A stretch of DNA of 64,000 nt from Arthrobacter sp. SLBN-122 (GCF_006715165.1 NZ_VFMS01000001.1:992001-1056000); one strand, 5' to 3'. Counted from the first letter of the stretch, positions 1 to 9,177 are shown. Made by a program: numbers and translations. Notes: generated from the letters alone by a model not told the origin.

Positions 1-582
1 AAGAAGCTCACCAAGAAAAACACCTTCACCGACTTCGTTGACGCCACCGATTGGCTGGCGAACTCGGGTTGGGTGGATCCCTCCCGTATCGCCGCGCTGG
101 GCGGTTCGGCCGGCGGGCTCCTGATGGGCGCCGTGGCGAACATGGCACCGGAGAAGTACGCGGCCATCGTGGCGCAGGTGCCGTTCGTGGACCCGCTCAC
201 CAGCATCCTGGACCCGGACCTGCCGTTGTCCGCCCTGGAGTGGGAGGAGTGGGGCAACCCCATCACGGACCCCCAGGCCTACGCCTACATGAAGTCCTAC
301 TCCCCCTATGAGAACGTGCGCGAGGTGGCCTACCCCAAGATTGCCGCCGTGACGTCCTTCAACGACACTCGGGTCCTCTACGTTGAGCCGGCCAAGTGGG
401 TGCAGGAACTGCGGAACAAGACCACCGGCACCGCGCCGATCGTGATGAAGATCGAGATGGACGGCGGCCACGGCGGCGCGTCCGGCCGGTACGTCCAGTG
501 GCGGGAACGGGCCTGGGACTACGCCTTCATCGCCGACGCCCTGGGCGCCACCGAACTACTGCCGGGCGCCGGCCTGAAGTAG
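1..582 (+). CDS. ptrB: Oligopeptidase B (S9 prolyl oligopeptidase family), 3' part only
   Basis: Frame 1 is open from the first base to a TAG, giving the last 193 residues of an S9A serine peptidase; the beta-propeller half lies outside the window. The nucleophile elbow GGSAGG (Ser about 36 codons in), the Asp in FNDTRV and the His in DGGHGG give the whole Ser-Asp-His triad in the right order. The stretch VEPAKWVQELR is typical of oligopeptidase B, which cleaves short peptides after Arg or Lys in the cytoplasm, rather than of prolyl oligopeptidase. A hairpin terminator follows directly. Confidence 0.88.
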   Translation, partial: KKLTKKNTFTDFVDATDWLANSGWVDPSRIAALGGSAGGLLMGAVANMAPEKYAAIVAQVPFVDPLTSILDPDLPLSALEWEEWGNPITDPQAYAYMKSYSPYENVREVAYPKIAAVTSFNDTRVLYVEPAKWVQELRNKTTGTAPIVMKIEMDGGHGGASGRYVQWRERAWDYAFIADALGATELLPGAGLK

Positions 583-593
583 GACTGAAGCGT

Positions 594-620
594 ACGACGG
601 CGGGCGGGTCCCGCCGTCGT
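594..620 (+). terminator. Rho-independent terminator after ptrB
   Basis: An 11-bp perfect stem (ACGACGGCGGG against its complement) with a 5-nt loop, starting 12 bases after the ptrB stop. The following run is T-rich but interrupted. It also lies downstream of the convergent SRPBCC gene, so it may work both ways. Confidence 0.75.
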
Positions 621-656
621 GGGCTTTCCTTTGCCCGCGCCCCAGCAGGCAGGGCT

Positions 657-1109
657 TCAGGTCTGCGGGTGCTCCACCAGCCATTCAGCGAGTGTTTCAA
701 GGTTGGCGCGGACGGTGCGTCCCTGGGCGCGCTCCACCAGCGGATCGGCGACCTTGCCAAAGATGCCGCCCAGGCCGGAATCTGCGTCAATCCGCTGGGT
801 GACGCGGGTGCCGCCATCGGCCGGTTCAAGGGTGAATGACACCGTGAAGTTCAGCTTTCCTTCAACGGAGCGGGACACCATTCGCCGTGGCGGCTCGAAC
901 TCCACCACCTCGACAGTCCAGTCGAAGCGCCGGCCCATGATCTTGCTTGTTCCCCGTCCCCGGCTTCCCCTCCCCACGGGGCCACCCCCCACCTGCTCAG
1001 AGGCGGTGACCGAGGAGTCATAGACGGCGATGTTTTCGAACTTCGACAGGAAATCGAAGACTTCCTGCGGCGGCCGGGCGATGACAACGGATTCTTCTAC
1101 TACTGGCAT
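657..1109 (-). CDS. SRPBCC (START/polyketide cyclase-like) family protein
   Basis: 150 aa. The start MPVVEESVVIARP is preceded by AGGAG; the frame stays open 90 bases further upstream without a ribosome site. The opening beta strand, the phrase PPQEVFDFLSKFEN and the long C-terminal helix ending in LAEWLVEH are typical of the helix-grip SRPBCC fold, which binds small hydrophobic ligands. No catalytic residues are recognisable and the ligand is unknown. It diverges from the DUF2945 stress gene across a region with a palindromic motif at 1205-1230 and may share its regulation. Confidence 0.75.
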   Translation of the reverse strand: MPVVEESVVIARPPQEVFDFLSKFENIAVYDSSVTASEQVGGGPVGRGSRGRGTSKIMGRRFDWTVEVVEFEPPRRMVSRSVEGKLNFTVSFTLEPADGGTRVTQRIDADSGLGGIFGKVADPLVERAQGRTVRANLETLAEWLVEHPQT

Positions 1110-1204
1110 CGGATTCTCCTGAACAGCACCTGCTGCCGACGCGGCTCGTCCGGCAGGTAGGCACAGCGCCAGCTTGGACCGCTGCCGTGTCACTGTCAAT
1201 GCGC

Positions 1205-1230
1205 CAATAAGCTAACCATGCTTACTATTG
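1205..1230. promoter_or_regulatory. Palindromic promoter motif shared with the csbD gene
   Basis: Contains TAAGC and GCTTA half-sites 7 bp apart. On the minus strand it begins CAATAGTAAGCA and agrees at 22 of 26 positions with 31438-31463. It ends 38 bases before the DUF2945 start, and the corresponding gap before csbD is 45. It sits in the divergent region with the SRPBCC gene. It could be an operator or the core of an alternative-sigma promoter; the factor is unknown. Confidence 0.6.
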
Positions 1231-1268
1231 TGGGGCACTTGTTTTCCGCAGGGACCAGAGGAGCGGGC

Positions 1269-1475
1269 ATGTCATTAAGCAAGGGAACGCACGTGGAGTG
1301 GAACACTTCGCAGGGCAAGACGCACGGCAAAATCGTGGAAAAGAAGACCAGCGACTTCGACCTGGACGGCAATACGCACCGCGCCACTGAGGATGAGCCG
1401 CAGTACGTGGTGGAGTCGGAGAAGACCGGTGCCCGTGCGGCCCACAAGGCATCCGCGCTGACTGAGAAGAAGTAG
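1269..1475 (+). CDS. DUF2945 (hypervirulence-associated, TUDOR-like) small protein
   Basis: 68 aa. The ATG follows GAGGAG. The phrase KGTHVEWNTSQGKTHGKI, a VEKKTSDF block and the ending YVVESEKTG..AAHKASAL match the short DUF2945 family, an SH3/TUDOR-like barrel common in soil bacteria and often found beside general-stress genes. The molecular function is not established. The start could be 51 bases earlier, but there is no ribosome site there. It ends 4 bases before the next GTG, so the two are probably co-transcribed. Confidence 0.75.
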   Translation: MSLSKGTHVEWNTSQGKTHGKIVEKKTSDFDLDGNTHRATEDEPQYVVESEKTGARAAHKASALTEKK

Positions 1476-1479
1476 CGCC

Positions 1480-2676
1480 GTGCCTGTCCAGCATGAGGTG
1501 GTCATCATCGGCGGCGGCAATGCCGGCATTTCGCTGGCCGCCAGGTTGCAGCGCTACGGCGTCAAGGACGTGGCGGTGATCGAACCACGGGACCACCACC
1601 TGTACCAGCCGCTGTTTTCGCACATCGCAGGCGGCCGGGCCCAGGCCAAGGAAGCCGTCCGGCCCCAGCAATCGGTTGTCCCCCAGGGCGTCACCTGGAT
1701 CCGGGACGCGGCGGCGGGCGTGGACGCCGATGCCAACACCGTCGCCTTGGAGTCCGGGGCCTCTGTGGCTTACGGCCAGCTGGTGGTGTGCCCCGGGCTG
1801 CAGTATGACTGGGATTCGGTTCCGGGGCTGGCCGAGGCCGTGCACTCGCCGCATGGCGCCTCCCATTATGAGTTCGATCTTGCCCCCAAGGCCTGGACGC
1901 TGCTCAGCGGAATGACCTCCGGCACCGCCGTTTTCACGATGCCAGGGGGACCCATCAAGTGCGGCGGCGCGGCCCAGAAACCCATGTACCTTGCCTGCGA
2001 CTACTGGCGTGAACAAGGGGTCCTGGACAAGATCCGGGTGGTGATGGTGCAGCCCTACCCCACGGTGTTCGGGGTTCCGGAAGTGGACCGTGAGTTGGAC
2101 CGGAAGATCGCCGAGTACGGGATCGAACTGCGGACCAACAGCGAACTAGTGTCCGTGAGCGCTGCAGGCCGCAGGGCAACCATTCGGGACAACGCCGCAA
2201 ACACCACCGAGGACCTGGCCTACGACGTCCTCAATGCCGTCCCGCCACAGTCGGCCCCGGACTGGCTCAAGGCCACGGATCTGCCGGCCGGCGGTGACGC
2301 GGGCGGCTTCGTGGAGGTGGACCGGCAGACGCTCCGGCACCTGCGCTACCCCAATGTGTGGTCCCTGGGTGACGCCGCAGGAACCACCAACTCCAAATCG
2401 GGCGGCGCGCTGCGCAAGCAGACCAAGGTGGTGGCGAAGAACTTGGTGGCGGCCCGGAAAGGCAAGCCGCTGCCGGCGAAGTACAACGGTTACTCGGTGT
2501 GTCCGTTCACGGTGTCAAGGGACACCGTGGTTTTCGCCGAATTCGACGACCGGTACCGGCCCATGCCCACCGTTCCCCGGGTTCCCACCTGGAATGAGAG
2601 CAAACTGTCATGGCTCGTGGACCGGGACCTGTTTCCGAAGATCTACTGGAACCTGATCCTCAAGGGCCGGGCGTAA
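1480..2676 (+). CDS. Sulfide:quinone oxidoreductase-type FAD-dependent oxidoreductase
   Basis: 398 aa, GTG start. The N-terminus VVIIGGGNAGISLAARL is the FAD-binding Rossmann loop; LYQPLFSHIAGG and VWSLGDAAGT are the next flavin contacts. Two cysteines lie where type II SQR enzymes (the mitochondrial SQOR type) carry their redox pair: GGPIKCGGAAQKPMYL and YSVCPFTVSRDTVVFAEF. The C-terminus looks amphipathic and membrane-associating. The expected reaction is two-electron oxidation of sulfide with transfer to menaquinone at the inner membrane face. No persulfide dioxygenase or rhodanese lies nearby, so sulfide detoxification is an inference. Confidence 0.78.
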   Translation: MPVQHEVVIIGGGNAGISLAARLQRYGVKDVAVIEPRDHHLYQPLFSHIAGGRAQAKEAVRPQQSVVPQGVTWIRDAAAGVDADANTVALESGASVAYGQLVVCPGLQYDWDSVPGLAEAVHSPHGASHYEFDLAPKAWTLLSGMTSGTAVFTMPGGPIKCGGAAQKPMYLACDYWREQGVLDKIRVVMVQPYPTVFGVPEVDRELDRKIAEYGIELRTNSELVSVSAAGRRATIRDNAANTTEDLAYDVLNAVPPQSAPDWLKATDLPAGGDAGGFVEVDRQTLRHLRYPNVWSLGDAAGTTNSKSGGALRKQTKVVAKNLVAARKGKPLPAKYNGYSVCPFTVSRDTVVFAEFDDRYRPMPTVPRVPTWNESKLSWLVDRDLFPKIYWNLILKGRA

Positions 2677-2679
2677 AAC

Positions 2680-3240
2680 CTAGCCGGCGGAACCGATCCG
2701 CCACTCATCGGCGAGGATGGCGTAGGTGAGCTCGGTGGCCCACTGGCCTTTGTAGTGCCACTTGTCGATGTGCCGCGCCTCCAGCCGCATGCCCAGCCGG
2801 CCGCACAGTGACGCCGACGCCCCGTTGAGCTCGTCCAGCCGGGCTTCAATCCGGTGCATGCCCAGCTCCTTGAAACCCAGGTTGAGGACGGCCCCCGCGG
2901 CCTCCGTGCCGTAGCCCTTGCCGCGGGCTCCAGGCGCCAGGGTCCACCCCACTTCGCCCTGGCCGCGCCCCGGCAGCCATTTGAGCACCACTTCACCCTG
3001 CAACCCGGGCTCATCCGCCGCCTCAATGGCAAGGGCTACCCAGTCGCCTTCCTTTTCGAAGACAAAGTTGGCGTACCGGCCCACCCGCTCCATCGACTGC
3101 GTGTAGCTTTTGGCCGGGCCCGGCAGGAACCGGGCGGTCTCCGGCAACGAGTGGTAGGCGTGGAACGCGTCCAGGTCACCGCCGTCAAACCGGCGAAGGA
3201 CCAGCCGTTCGGTGCGGATCGGCAGGGAGATCTCAGGCAT
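2680..3240 (-). CDS. GNAT family N-acetyltransferase (RimJ/RimL type)
   Basis: 186 aa. The N-terminus LPIRTERLVLRRFDGGDLDAF and the later phrases EVGWTLAPGARGKGYGTEAAG (acetyl-CoA pyrophosphate loop) and NGASASLCGRLGMRLEARHI follow the RimJ/RimL subfamily layout. It acetylates an amine on an unidentified protein or small molecule. It lies downstream of ackA on the same strand, but a terminator-like palindrome separates them. Confidence 0.85.
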   Translation of the reverse strand: MPEISLPIRTERLVLRRFDGGDLDAFHAYHSLPETARFLPGPAKSYTQSMERVGRYANFVFEKEGDWVALAIEAADEPGLQGEVVLKWLPGRGQGEVGWTLAPGARGKGYGTEAAGAVLNLGFKELGMHRIEARLDELNGASASLCGRLGMRLEARHIDKWHYKGQWATELTYAILADEWRIGSAG

Positions 3241-3268
3241 GGATCGAGGCTAACCCTTGGTTCATCGG

Positions 3269-3318
3269 TTGCTCCAAAAACGTCGTTTTGGGCGCCCAAA
3301 AGGACCGTTATGGAGCAG
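3269..3318. repeat. Palindromic element A (terminator-like), overlapping the ackA stop
   Basis: Imperfect 50-bp palindrome with TTGCTCC-type ends and a perfect 16-bp core TTTTGGGCGCCCAAAA. One arm includes the last ackA codons and its stop. It shares its ends with elements at 18676, 31774 and 33767, and its core with the one at 33767. All four sit next to stop codons. Probably an intrinsic terminator of ackA. Confidence 0.65.
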
Positions 3319-4474
3319 TCGATGATCCGACGACGGCGGCTGTCGCCTCTGCGATGGCACGTTCCTCATCCGTGGGCACCACCAGGACGGGAATCGCGGA
3401 GGACGGCGTGGAAATGACGCGCGGCTCCTTTGACCGCTCGGCGTTCAGGCCGCCGTCGAGCTCGATGCCCAAGGCGCCCAGCTTGTCCGCCACCAAAGCA
3501 CGGAACTGCTGGGAGTTCTCGCCGATGCCGGCCGTGAACACCAGCGCCTTGGCCCCGCCGACGGCCACGTGGTAGCCGCCGATGTATTTGGCCAGGCGGT
3601 AGGACGCCACCGCGAGGGCCATCGCGGCCTTCCCGTCACCGGACTCGGAGGCTTCCACCACCGAGCGCATGTCATTGTTGCCGGCCAGGCCCTTCAGCCC
3701 CGATTCCCGGTTGAGCATGGTGTCGATGTCCTCGGGCGTCCAGCCGGCGCGGCCAAGGAACACCAGGATGGAGGGGTCCAGGTCGCCGGAGCGGGTGCCC
3801 ATGACCAGGCCCTCGAGAGGGGTGAAGCCCATGGAGGTGTCCACGGACCGCCCTCCACGGATGGCGGTGACGGAGGCGCCGTTGCCGAGGTGGGCGATGA
3901 CGCCGTCGAACTCCTCGATGGGGAGGTCCAGCAGCGCGGCCGACCGGCGCGCCACGTACTCGTGCGAGGTCCCGTGGAAGCCGTAGCGGCGGATGCCGTG
4001 GTTGGTGTACAGCTCGTCCGGGACTGCGTAGCGCCAGGCGTGCTCCGGCAGGGTCCGGTGGAAGGCGGTGTCGAAAACGGCCACCTGCGGCATTGTGGGC
4101 CACTTTTTGGTGATGGCACGGATGCCCAGGACGTTGGCGGGGTTGTGCAGCGGGGCCAGCGGGTTGAGGCGTTCGATGGCGCGGGTGATCTCGTTGTCCA
4201 CCAGCACGGGTTCGGCGAACCGCTCGCCGCCGTGGACCACCCGGTGCCCCACCGCGGCCAGCTCGAGGTCGCCCAGCTCCTGGTGGATGGCCGCGTCCAC
4301 CTGCTCCAGTGCCTCCGCGTGGTCCCGCGGGCCCACGATCTCGCCGTCTCCGCCGCCGCCGTTGCCCATGCCGATCTTCTCGATCAGCCCCTCGGTGAGG
4401 ACCGTCCCGGCCGTCACATCACGGACCTGGTACTTCAGGGACGACGAACCGGAGTTGATGACGAGCACGAGCAT
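3308..4474 (-). CDS. ackA: Acetate kinase
   Basis: 388 aa, the usual length. It starts at ATG after GAGGAGG. Family signatures are all present: VLVINSGSSSLKYQV at the N-terminus, FHGTSHEYVA, VIAHLGNGASVTAI (phosphate/ATP site), GLVMGTRSGDLDP, and VFTAGIGENS near the C-terminus. It makes ATP and acetate from acetyl phosphate and ADP, as the partner of Pta. Unusually, pta is not adjacent: it lies 7 kb away on the same strand, with a sugar-acid gene cluster between. The C-terminal residues STAP are encoded by the arm of a palindromic element. Confidence 0.97.
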   Translation of the reverse strand: MLVLVINSGSSSLKYQVRDVTAGTVLTEGLIEKIGMGNGGGGDGEIVGPRDHAEALEQVDAAIHQELGDLELAAVGHRVVHGGERFAEPVLVDNEITRAIERLNPLAPLHNPANVLGIRAITKKWPTMPQVAVFDTAFHRTLPEHAWRYAVPDELYTNHGIRRYGFHGTSHEYVARRSAALLDLPIEEFDGVIAHLGNGASVTAIRGGRSVDTSMGFTPLEGLVMGTRSGDLDPSILVFLGRAGWTPEDIDTMLNRESGLKGLAGNNDMRSVVEASESGDGKAAMALAVASYRLAKYIGGYHVAVGGAKALVFTAGIGENSQQFRALVADKLGALGIELDGGLNAERSKEPRVISTPSSAIPVLVVPTDEERAIAEATAAVVGSSTAP

Positions 4475-4612
4475 GCGGGGCCTCCTCAGCCTGGCGTCTG
4501 CAGTTCAACCCCCACTATATGTGCCGCGCCGCGCGGCTGATTCCTTGCGGATCGGGCGCGGCTGTGCCTATGGTCGGCGGACAAGGCTGGACCACGCCGA
4601 GAGGACAATTCC

Positions 4613-4903
4613 ATGACGAACGAGCCCAATTCGATCGACGAGAACGACCCCACCAACACGGGATCCAGCAGCACGGCCCCGCTCAACGCCCAGCCGGACT
4701 CGGGCAGCAAGAATGATCCCACGGGCGTGGAGGGCGCCAACCCGGCCCTGGACGACACCGGCCACGTCAAGGCCGCGGAGACCGGGGAAGCGCCGGAGGC
4801 ACCGGAGAACCGGGAGGACCTGGACCTCACGCCGCAGGGCCTCTCGGACGAAGCTGCCAAGCAGGAGGACCCGGAGAGCCTGGCCAAGCCGGACAACAGC
4901 TAA
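4613..4903 (+). CDS. Small acidic, probably disordered protein
   Basis: 96 aa. The ATG follows GAGAGGA. It is rich in Asp, Glu, Asn, Pro, Ser and Gly, with no signal peptide, membrane helix or cysteine, and almost no large hydrophobic residues, so it is predicted to be disordered. The ending DEAAKQEDPESLAKPDNS is reminiscent of small acidic hypothetical proteins of Arthrobacter. Divergent from ackA and followed by a strong terminator, so probably monocistronic. No function can be assigned. Confidence 0.6.
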   Translation: MTNEPNSIDENDPTNTGSSSTAPLNAQPDSGSKNDPTGVEGANPALDDTGHVKAAETGEAPEAPENREDLDLTPQGLSDEAAKQEDPESLAKPDNS

Positions 4904-4910
4904 GGACACC

Positions 4911-4968
4911 AGCGCAAAAAGTACGACGCCGGCACTTTCCAAAGTGCCGGCGTCGTATTTTTTGCGCT
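4911..4968. terminator. Strong bidirectional terminator, left copy of a repeated hairpin
   Basis: Long stem built on CGACGCCGGCACTT and its complement (core 4924-4955), flanked by A-rich and T-rich arms, so a T tract follows in both directions. It lies between the convergent 96-aa gene and the sugar-acid operon. The 32-bp core differs at only 2 positions, both in the loop, from the hairpin at 11579-11610 on the other side of that gene cluster. Confidence 0.88.
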
Positions 4969-4975
4969 GTGGCAA

Positions 4976-6175
4976 CTACGCCCGGGCCCCCTGCCGCTGC
5001 GCGGCCAGGTAAGCGAACAGCCGGCGAAGGCCGAACGACCATTCCGGAAGCTCCTCGCACGGGCCCACCCTGTTCACCAGGGCACCGAGGTGCCGGCTGC
5101 GGATGGTCACCAGGTCGCCGTGTTTGTGCGTGAAGCCCTCCCCCGGCACATCGCGGTCCTGCGTTGGGGCGAACAGCGTCCCCGTGAAGAGCGCGAACCC
5201 GTCCGGATACTGGTGGTGCTTTCCATAGGTCGCGGCCACAAGCTCCTCGAACGGCCTGCTGATCCGGGCAACGCTGTTCCGGCCCTCCAGCAGGTAGCCG
5301 TCCGGGCCCTCAACGCGCAGGAGGATCTCCTCATCGCGCAGCGTATCCAGCGTGAAGGCGCCGTCGAAGAGCCGGATGAACGGGCCCAGCGCGCTGGAGG
5401 CGTTGTTGTCCTTGGCCTTGCCCAGCAGCAGCGCGCTCCTGCCTTCCACATCGCGCAGGTTCACGTCGTTGCCCAGCGTTGCGCCCACCACGTTGCCGGC
5501 GGAGGTGGCGATCAGGACCAGCTCAGGCTCGGGGTTGTTCCAGGACGAAAAGGCCGGGATCCCGATGCCAGCTCCCAGGCCCACCGAGGACAGGACCGGG
5601 GCCTTGGTGAAGACCTCCGGGTCCGGGCCGATCCCCACCTCCAGGTACTGCGACCACAGGCCTTCGGAGATCAGGACGCGTTTGGCCTCGGCGGCTTCCG
5701 GCGATCCCGGCCGCAGGGCGGAGATGCTTCCGCCCAGGGCGCGCCCCACCAGTTCCCGCACTTCGGCTGCACGTCCAGCGTCACCGGCACAGCGCTCCTC
5801 GATGACCCGCTCGATCATGCTGTCCACGAACGTGACGCCGCAGGCCTTGATGACCTGGAGGTCCACGGGGGCCAGCAGCCTGGTCCGGGTGCTGTCGCCC
5901 GCCAGGGAAGCGTTGACGACGGCGGCCGCCTCCCACCGCGGTTCCGCCAGGCTGGGATCCGCGAGGGCGGAGCGGACGGCGGCTGCCGGGTCCGGGAGCT
6001 CCAGGAGCTCCGCGACGGTTCCGGCCACGCGGTGCAGATCAAAGATGCTGCCCCCGCTGACGGCGACAACGCGCGGGCCGCCACTCTCCACATCCCAGAC
6101 CCGCCCGATCAGCAGGGCCTGGTCCGCATCCTCGGGAAGGACTCCCTGGACTTCTTCAGGGCTTATGGCGTTCAC
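4976..6175 (-). CDS. Fumarylacetoacetase-fold 2-keto-3-deoxy-pentonate dehydratase (probable)
   Basis: 399 aa with the C-terminal FAH fold: KACGVTFVDSMIERVIEE, YLEVGIGPDPEVFTKAP, WNNPEPELVLI, and LGNDVNLRDVEGRSALLLGK, whose Glu and Asp residues bind the metal. This subfamily accompanies Weimberg-type pentonate pathways and dehydrates 2-keto-3-deoxypentonate to 2,5-dioxopentanoate. The start ATG overlaps the stop of the upstream aldehyde dehydrogenase (ATGA), so the two are translationally coupled. The alternative, a 2,4-diketo-3-deoxy-fuconate hydrolase, is less likely because the operon encodes a semialdehyde dehydrogenase instead of a ketodeoxy-fuconate dehydrogenase. Confidence 0.78.
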   Translation of the reverse strand: MNAISPEEVQGVLPEDADQALLIGRVWDVESGGPRVVAVSGGSIFDLHRVAGTVAELLELPDPAAAVRSALADPSLAEPRWEAAAVVNASLAGDSTRTRLLAPVDLQVIKACGVTFVDSMIERVIEERCAGDAGRAAEVRELVGRALGGSISALRPGSPEAAEAKRVLISEGLWSQYLEVGIGPDPEVFTKAPVLSSVGLGAGIGIPAFSSWNNPEPELVLIATSAGNVVGATLGNDVNLRDVEGRSALLLGKAKDNNASSALGPFIRLFDGAFTLDTLRDEEILLRVEGPDGYLLEGRNSVARISRPFEELVAATYGKHHQYPDGFALFTGTLFAPTQDRDVPGEGFTHKHGDLVTIRSRHLGALVNRVGPCEELPEWSFGLRRLFAYLAAQRQGARA

Positions 6176-7701
6176 TGCTTGTCCTCCCTGGCGGCCACGG
6201 ACCCGGCCGCGGGGACGGACGGGCGCTGCCAGACGCCGTCGACCCTTTGCGGCACCTGCCAGGGATTGTTATCCCGCAACGGTTCAGGCAGGCGCTGCGC
6301 CGGGAATGACTGGTACGCCAGGGGCCGCAGGAAGCGGCGGATCGCTGCCGTCCCCACCGAGGTGGTGTTTGAGGTGGTGGCCGGGTAGGGCCCGCCGTGG
6401 TGCTGGGCGTAGCTGACGGTGACCCCGGTGGGCCAGCCGTTCCACAGGACCCTGCCGCTGATGTCCGCCAGCCTGGCGGCGAGCGCGTCCACGTCGTCCT
6501 CAGCTTCAGCCTGCAGCGTGGTGGTCAGCTGCCCTTCCAGCAGCCCCGCCAGGGCCGGCAACTCGGATTCGTCACCGTATTCGACCACCAGGCTGGCCGG
6601 GCCGAACATTTCCTGGCGGAGCAGCTCCGGGTTCTTCCGGACGTCCGTTGCGGTGGTGAGCAGGACCGTGGGGGCCGGTTCCTCGGCAAAGTTGCCTTCC
6701 ACCAGGACCTCAACGCCGCCGCTGTCCCGGAGCCGGGTAACGGCACCGGCGTAACCATCGTGCAGGCGGGGGCTGAGCAGCCGGGCGGGGGTAAACCCTG
6801 ACAGGGCCTGCTCCAGCTCGCGGCGGATGCCATCAGCCTGTCCCGCGGGGATGAACAGGAGCCCGGGCTTGGTGCAGAACTGGCCCATTCCCAGAGTGAA
6901 TGAGGCAGCGTAGCCGGCAAGGATTTCCGCCCGCCGGGTTGCCCAGGCCTTGCCCGTGACGAAGACGGCGTTGATGCCGCCCAGTTCGCCGAAGAACGGG
7001 ATGGGTTCCGGGCGGGCAGCGATGCGGTTGAGCAGAGCCCGGCCGCCGGCCGTGGAGCCGGTGAAGCCGATGGCCTTGACCAGGGAGTGGTCAACGAGTG
7101 CCTCGCCGGCCTGCCGTCCGGTCACCATAGCGAACAGGCCCGACGGCGCCCCGGCACTTTCCAGCGCGTCGACCACCGTGCGCACGGTCCGGGCAGCAAG
7201 CCGTGCGTGCGCGTCGTGCGCCTTGTGGACCACGGCGCAGCCAGCGGCCAGGGCCGACGCGCTGTCCCCGCCCATCACGCTGAACGCAAAGGGGAAGTTG
7301 GAGGCACCGAAGACGCCAACGACGCCGAGCGGAACGTTGCAGCGCCGAAGGTCAGGGCGCGGGCCCATGGGCCAGTCGGGATCGGCGTGGTCGATGGTGG
7401 CGTCGAAGTGCTCACCCTGGCGGATTTCCGCTGCGAAGAGCCGCAGCTGGAACACGGTGCGCTTCAGTTCCCCTTCCAGCCGGGCCGCCCCAAGGTGCGT
7501 TTCCGCGACGGCGGTCTCCACCAGCCCCGCAGCATCCTGCTCCAGGCCGGCGGCAATGGCGTCCAGCCATGATGCGCGCCGCTGCGGGTCCGCCAGCCGG
7601 GCCTGTTCGAAGGCACGGTGGGCGGCAGTGACCGCCGCGTCCAGCTGCCCCACGGTGGTGGGGTCGGCAAGGACGGCAGTTCCTTCCGGCGCCGTGTTCA
7701 T
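6172..7701 (-). CDS. 2,5-dioxopentanoate (alpha-ketoglutarate semialdehyde) dehydrogenase
   Basis: 509 aa aldehyde dehydrogenase. [19 protein letters not shown] is the N-terminal nucleotide-fold signature typical of the KGSA-dehydrogenase class; FFGELGGIN carries the general-base Glu and [10 protein letters not shown] the catalytic Cys. It oxidises 2,5-dioxopentanoate to 2-oxoglutarate with NAD(P)+, the last step of non-phosphorylating pentose, glucarate or galactarate catabolism. The start was placed at 7701 because its ATG overlaps the stop of the upstream dehydratase by 4 bases; a further 69 bases are open upstream. It overlaps the downstream FAH gene in the same way. Confidence 0.88.
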   Translation of the reverse strand: MNTAPEGTAVLADPTTVGQLDAAVTAAHRAFEQARLADPQRRASWLDAIAAGLEQDAAGLVETAVAETHLGAARLEGELKRTVFQLRLFAAEIRQGEHFDATIDHADPDWPMGPRPDLRRCNVPLGVVGVFGASNFPFAFSVMGGDSASALAAGCAVVHKAHDAHARLAARTVRTVVDALESAGAPSGLFAMVTGRQAGEALVDHSLVKAIGFTGSTAGGRALLNRIAARPEPIPFFGELGGINAVFVTGKAWATRRAEILAGYAASFTLGMGQFCTKPGLLFIPAGQADGIRRELEQALSGFTPARLLSPRLHDGYAGAVTRLRDSGGVEVLVEGNFAEEPAPTVLLTTATDVRKNPELLRQEMFGPASLVVEYGDESELPALAGLLEGQLTTTLQAEAEDDVDALAARLADISGRVLWNGWPTGVTVSYAQHHGGPYPATTSNTTSVGTAAIRRFLRPLAYQSFPAQRLPEPLRDNNPWQVPQRVDGVWQRPSVPAAGSVAAREDKQ

Positions 7702-9047
7702 CGGCCGGCTCCTGCTGCCGCGGCCACCGAGCCACCGGTGACGGCGGCTCGGGTGCCCACTTCCTGCCACCCTGCACCGTTGGGGAATTCCCAGCGGGTG
7801 CGGGAGGCGGCAAACATCTCGGCGCCGGTACCGGGAAGTGCGGGGGCGGCATAGCGGCCGTCGATGATCCGGACGGGTTCGGCGAAGTGCTCGTGCAGGT
7901 GGTCAACGAATTCGATCATGCGGTTTTCCTGGCTGCGGGCCACCACGGCGTAGTCGAAGAAGGAGAAGTGCTGGACCAGTTCGCACAGGCCCACTCCCCC
8001 GGCGTGGGGGCAGACGGGAACCCCGAATTTGGCCGCGAGCAGCAGGATGGCGATGTTCTCGTTGACGCCGGCCACTCGGGTGGAGTCAAGCTGGAGGACG
8101 TCGATGGCACTGGCCTGGAGGAGCTGCTTGAAGACAATCCGGCTCGCCACGGCCTCTCCGGTGGCAACCCGAACCGGGCTGACACCCCTGCGGATCTCGG
8201 CATGGCCCAAGATGTCGTCCGTGCTGGTGGGCTCTTCAATCCAGTAGGGGTTGAATTCAGCCAACTGGTTGACCCACTCAACGGCCTCGGACACTTCCCA
8301 GCGCTGGTTGGCGTCGATCGCGATGGGCAGGGCGCCCACGGCCTCGCGGGCCAGGTCCATGCGCCGGCGGTCATCGTTGATGTCACCGCCCACTTTGAGC
8401 TTGATCATGGAAAAGCCCTCCGCCGCCGCTTCCTTGCTCAGCCGGACCAGCTTCTCGTCGCTGTAGCCGAGCCAGCCCGGGGAGGTGGTGTAGGCAGGGA
8501 AGCCGTCAGCCTTGAGGGCGGCGATCCGTTCGGCCTTGCCTTCCTGGCCGGCGCGGAGGATCTCCAGTGCTTCCTCGGGGCTGAGGGCGTCCCGGGTGTG
8601 GGTGAAGTCCACCACGCTGACCAGTTCCTCGGGCGTCATCTCGGCAAGGAGGAGCCAGAGCGGCTTGTTTTCACGGCGGGCGCGGATGTCCCACAGGGCG
8701 CTGACCAGGGCGCCGCACGCCATCTGGGTGACGCCCTTTTCGGGACCCAGCCAACGGAGCTGGGAGTCGTGGACCAGGAGCTTGGAGGCGGCACCCAGGT
8801 CAGAGATCAGCTCGTCGATGTCGCGGCCCACCAGAAGTCGTGCGTAGGCGTCAATGGCCGACGTCAGGATGTCATTGCCGCGGCCGCAGCTGAAGACAAA
8901 GCCGTGGCCCTCGTCGCCCGCATCAGTGCGGATGACCACGTAGGCGGCGGAGTAATCGGGGTCGACGTTGACCGCATCGGAACCGTCAAGTTCAAGGGAT
9001 GTGGGAAAACGGACGTCCTGGGTCTTGACGGACGTAATGGAAGGCAT
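7698..9047 (-). CDS. Enolase-superfamily sugar-acid dehydratase (L-fuconate/D-arabinonate type)
   Basis: 449 aa. The N-terminus [14 protein letters not shown] and [14 protein letters not shown] closely follow L-fuconate dehydratases. Active-site elements: MIKLKVGGD (KxK base), AIDANQRW (metal Asp), WIEEPTS and VATGEAV (metal Glu), and VCPHAGGVG (catalytic His). L-fuconate and D-arabinonate share the same configuration at the reacting carbons. With a keto-deoxy-pentonate dehydratase and a KGSA dehydrogenase in the same operon, D-arabinonate is the likelier substrate, though this is an inference. A TTG start 9 bases upstream is possible. First gene of the three-gene operon. Confidence 0.82.
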   Translation of the reverse strand: MPSITSVKTQDVRFPTSLELDGSDAVNVDPDYSAAYVVIRTDAGDEGHGFVFSCGRGNDILTSAIDAYARLLVGRDIDELISDLGAASKLLVHDSQLRWLGPEKGVTQMACGALVSALWDIRARRENKPLWLLLAEMTPEELVSVVDFTHTRDALSPEEALEILRAGQEGKAERIAALKADGFPAYTTSPGWLGYSDEKLVRLSKEAAAEGFSMIKLKVGGDINDDRRRMDLAREAVGALPIAIDANQRWEVSEAVEWVNQLAEFNPYWIEEPTSTDDILGHAEIRRGVSPVRVATGEAVASRIVFKQLLQASAIDVLQLDSTRVAGVNENIAILLLAAKFGVPVCPHAGGVGLCELVQHFSFFDYAVVARSQENRMIEFVDHLHEHFAEPVRIIDGRYAAPALPGTGAEMFAASRTRWEFPNGAGWQEVGTRAAVTGGSVAAAAGAGR

Positions 9048-9096
9048 GGATCTCAACTTTCGGATGGCAGCTGTGAGGGAAGGGGAAAGATTCGAT

Positions 9097-9144
9097 TCCT
9101 ATACGAATTTCTAAAATCATATAGGACATGTGATCCAGGTCAAG
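9097..9144 (-). promoter_or_regulatory. Promoter-operator of the sugar-acid catabolic operon
   Basis: On the minus strand: -35 TTGACC, 16-bp spacer, -10 TATGAT, with the -10 inside the palindromic pair CCTATATGA and TCGTATAGG (9098-9125). It matches the MFS promoter at 10093-10143 over about 45 bp with the same spacing. Probably the binding site of the adjacent GntR regulator. Confidence 0.7.
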
Positions 9145-9177
9145 GCCTGCCTGTCATTCAACGTCGCGGCAAAGGGC

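Noticed and set aside
9129..9144. CRP/GlxR-like site TGTGATCCAGGTCAAG, with a mirrored copy at 10093-10108
   Set aside because: The left half fits TGTGA but the right half is not TCACA. The repeat is better explained as the shared -35 region of the two promoters.
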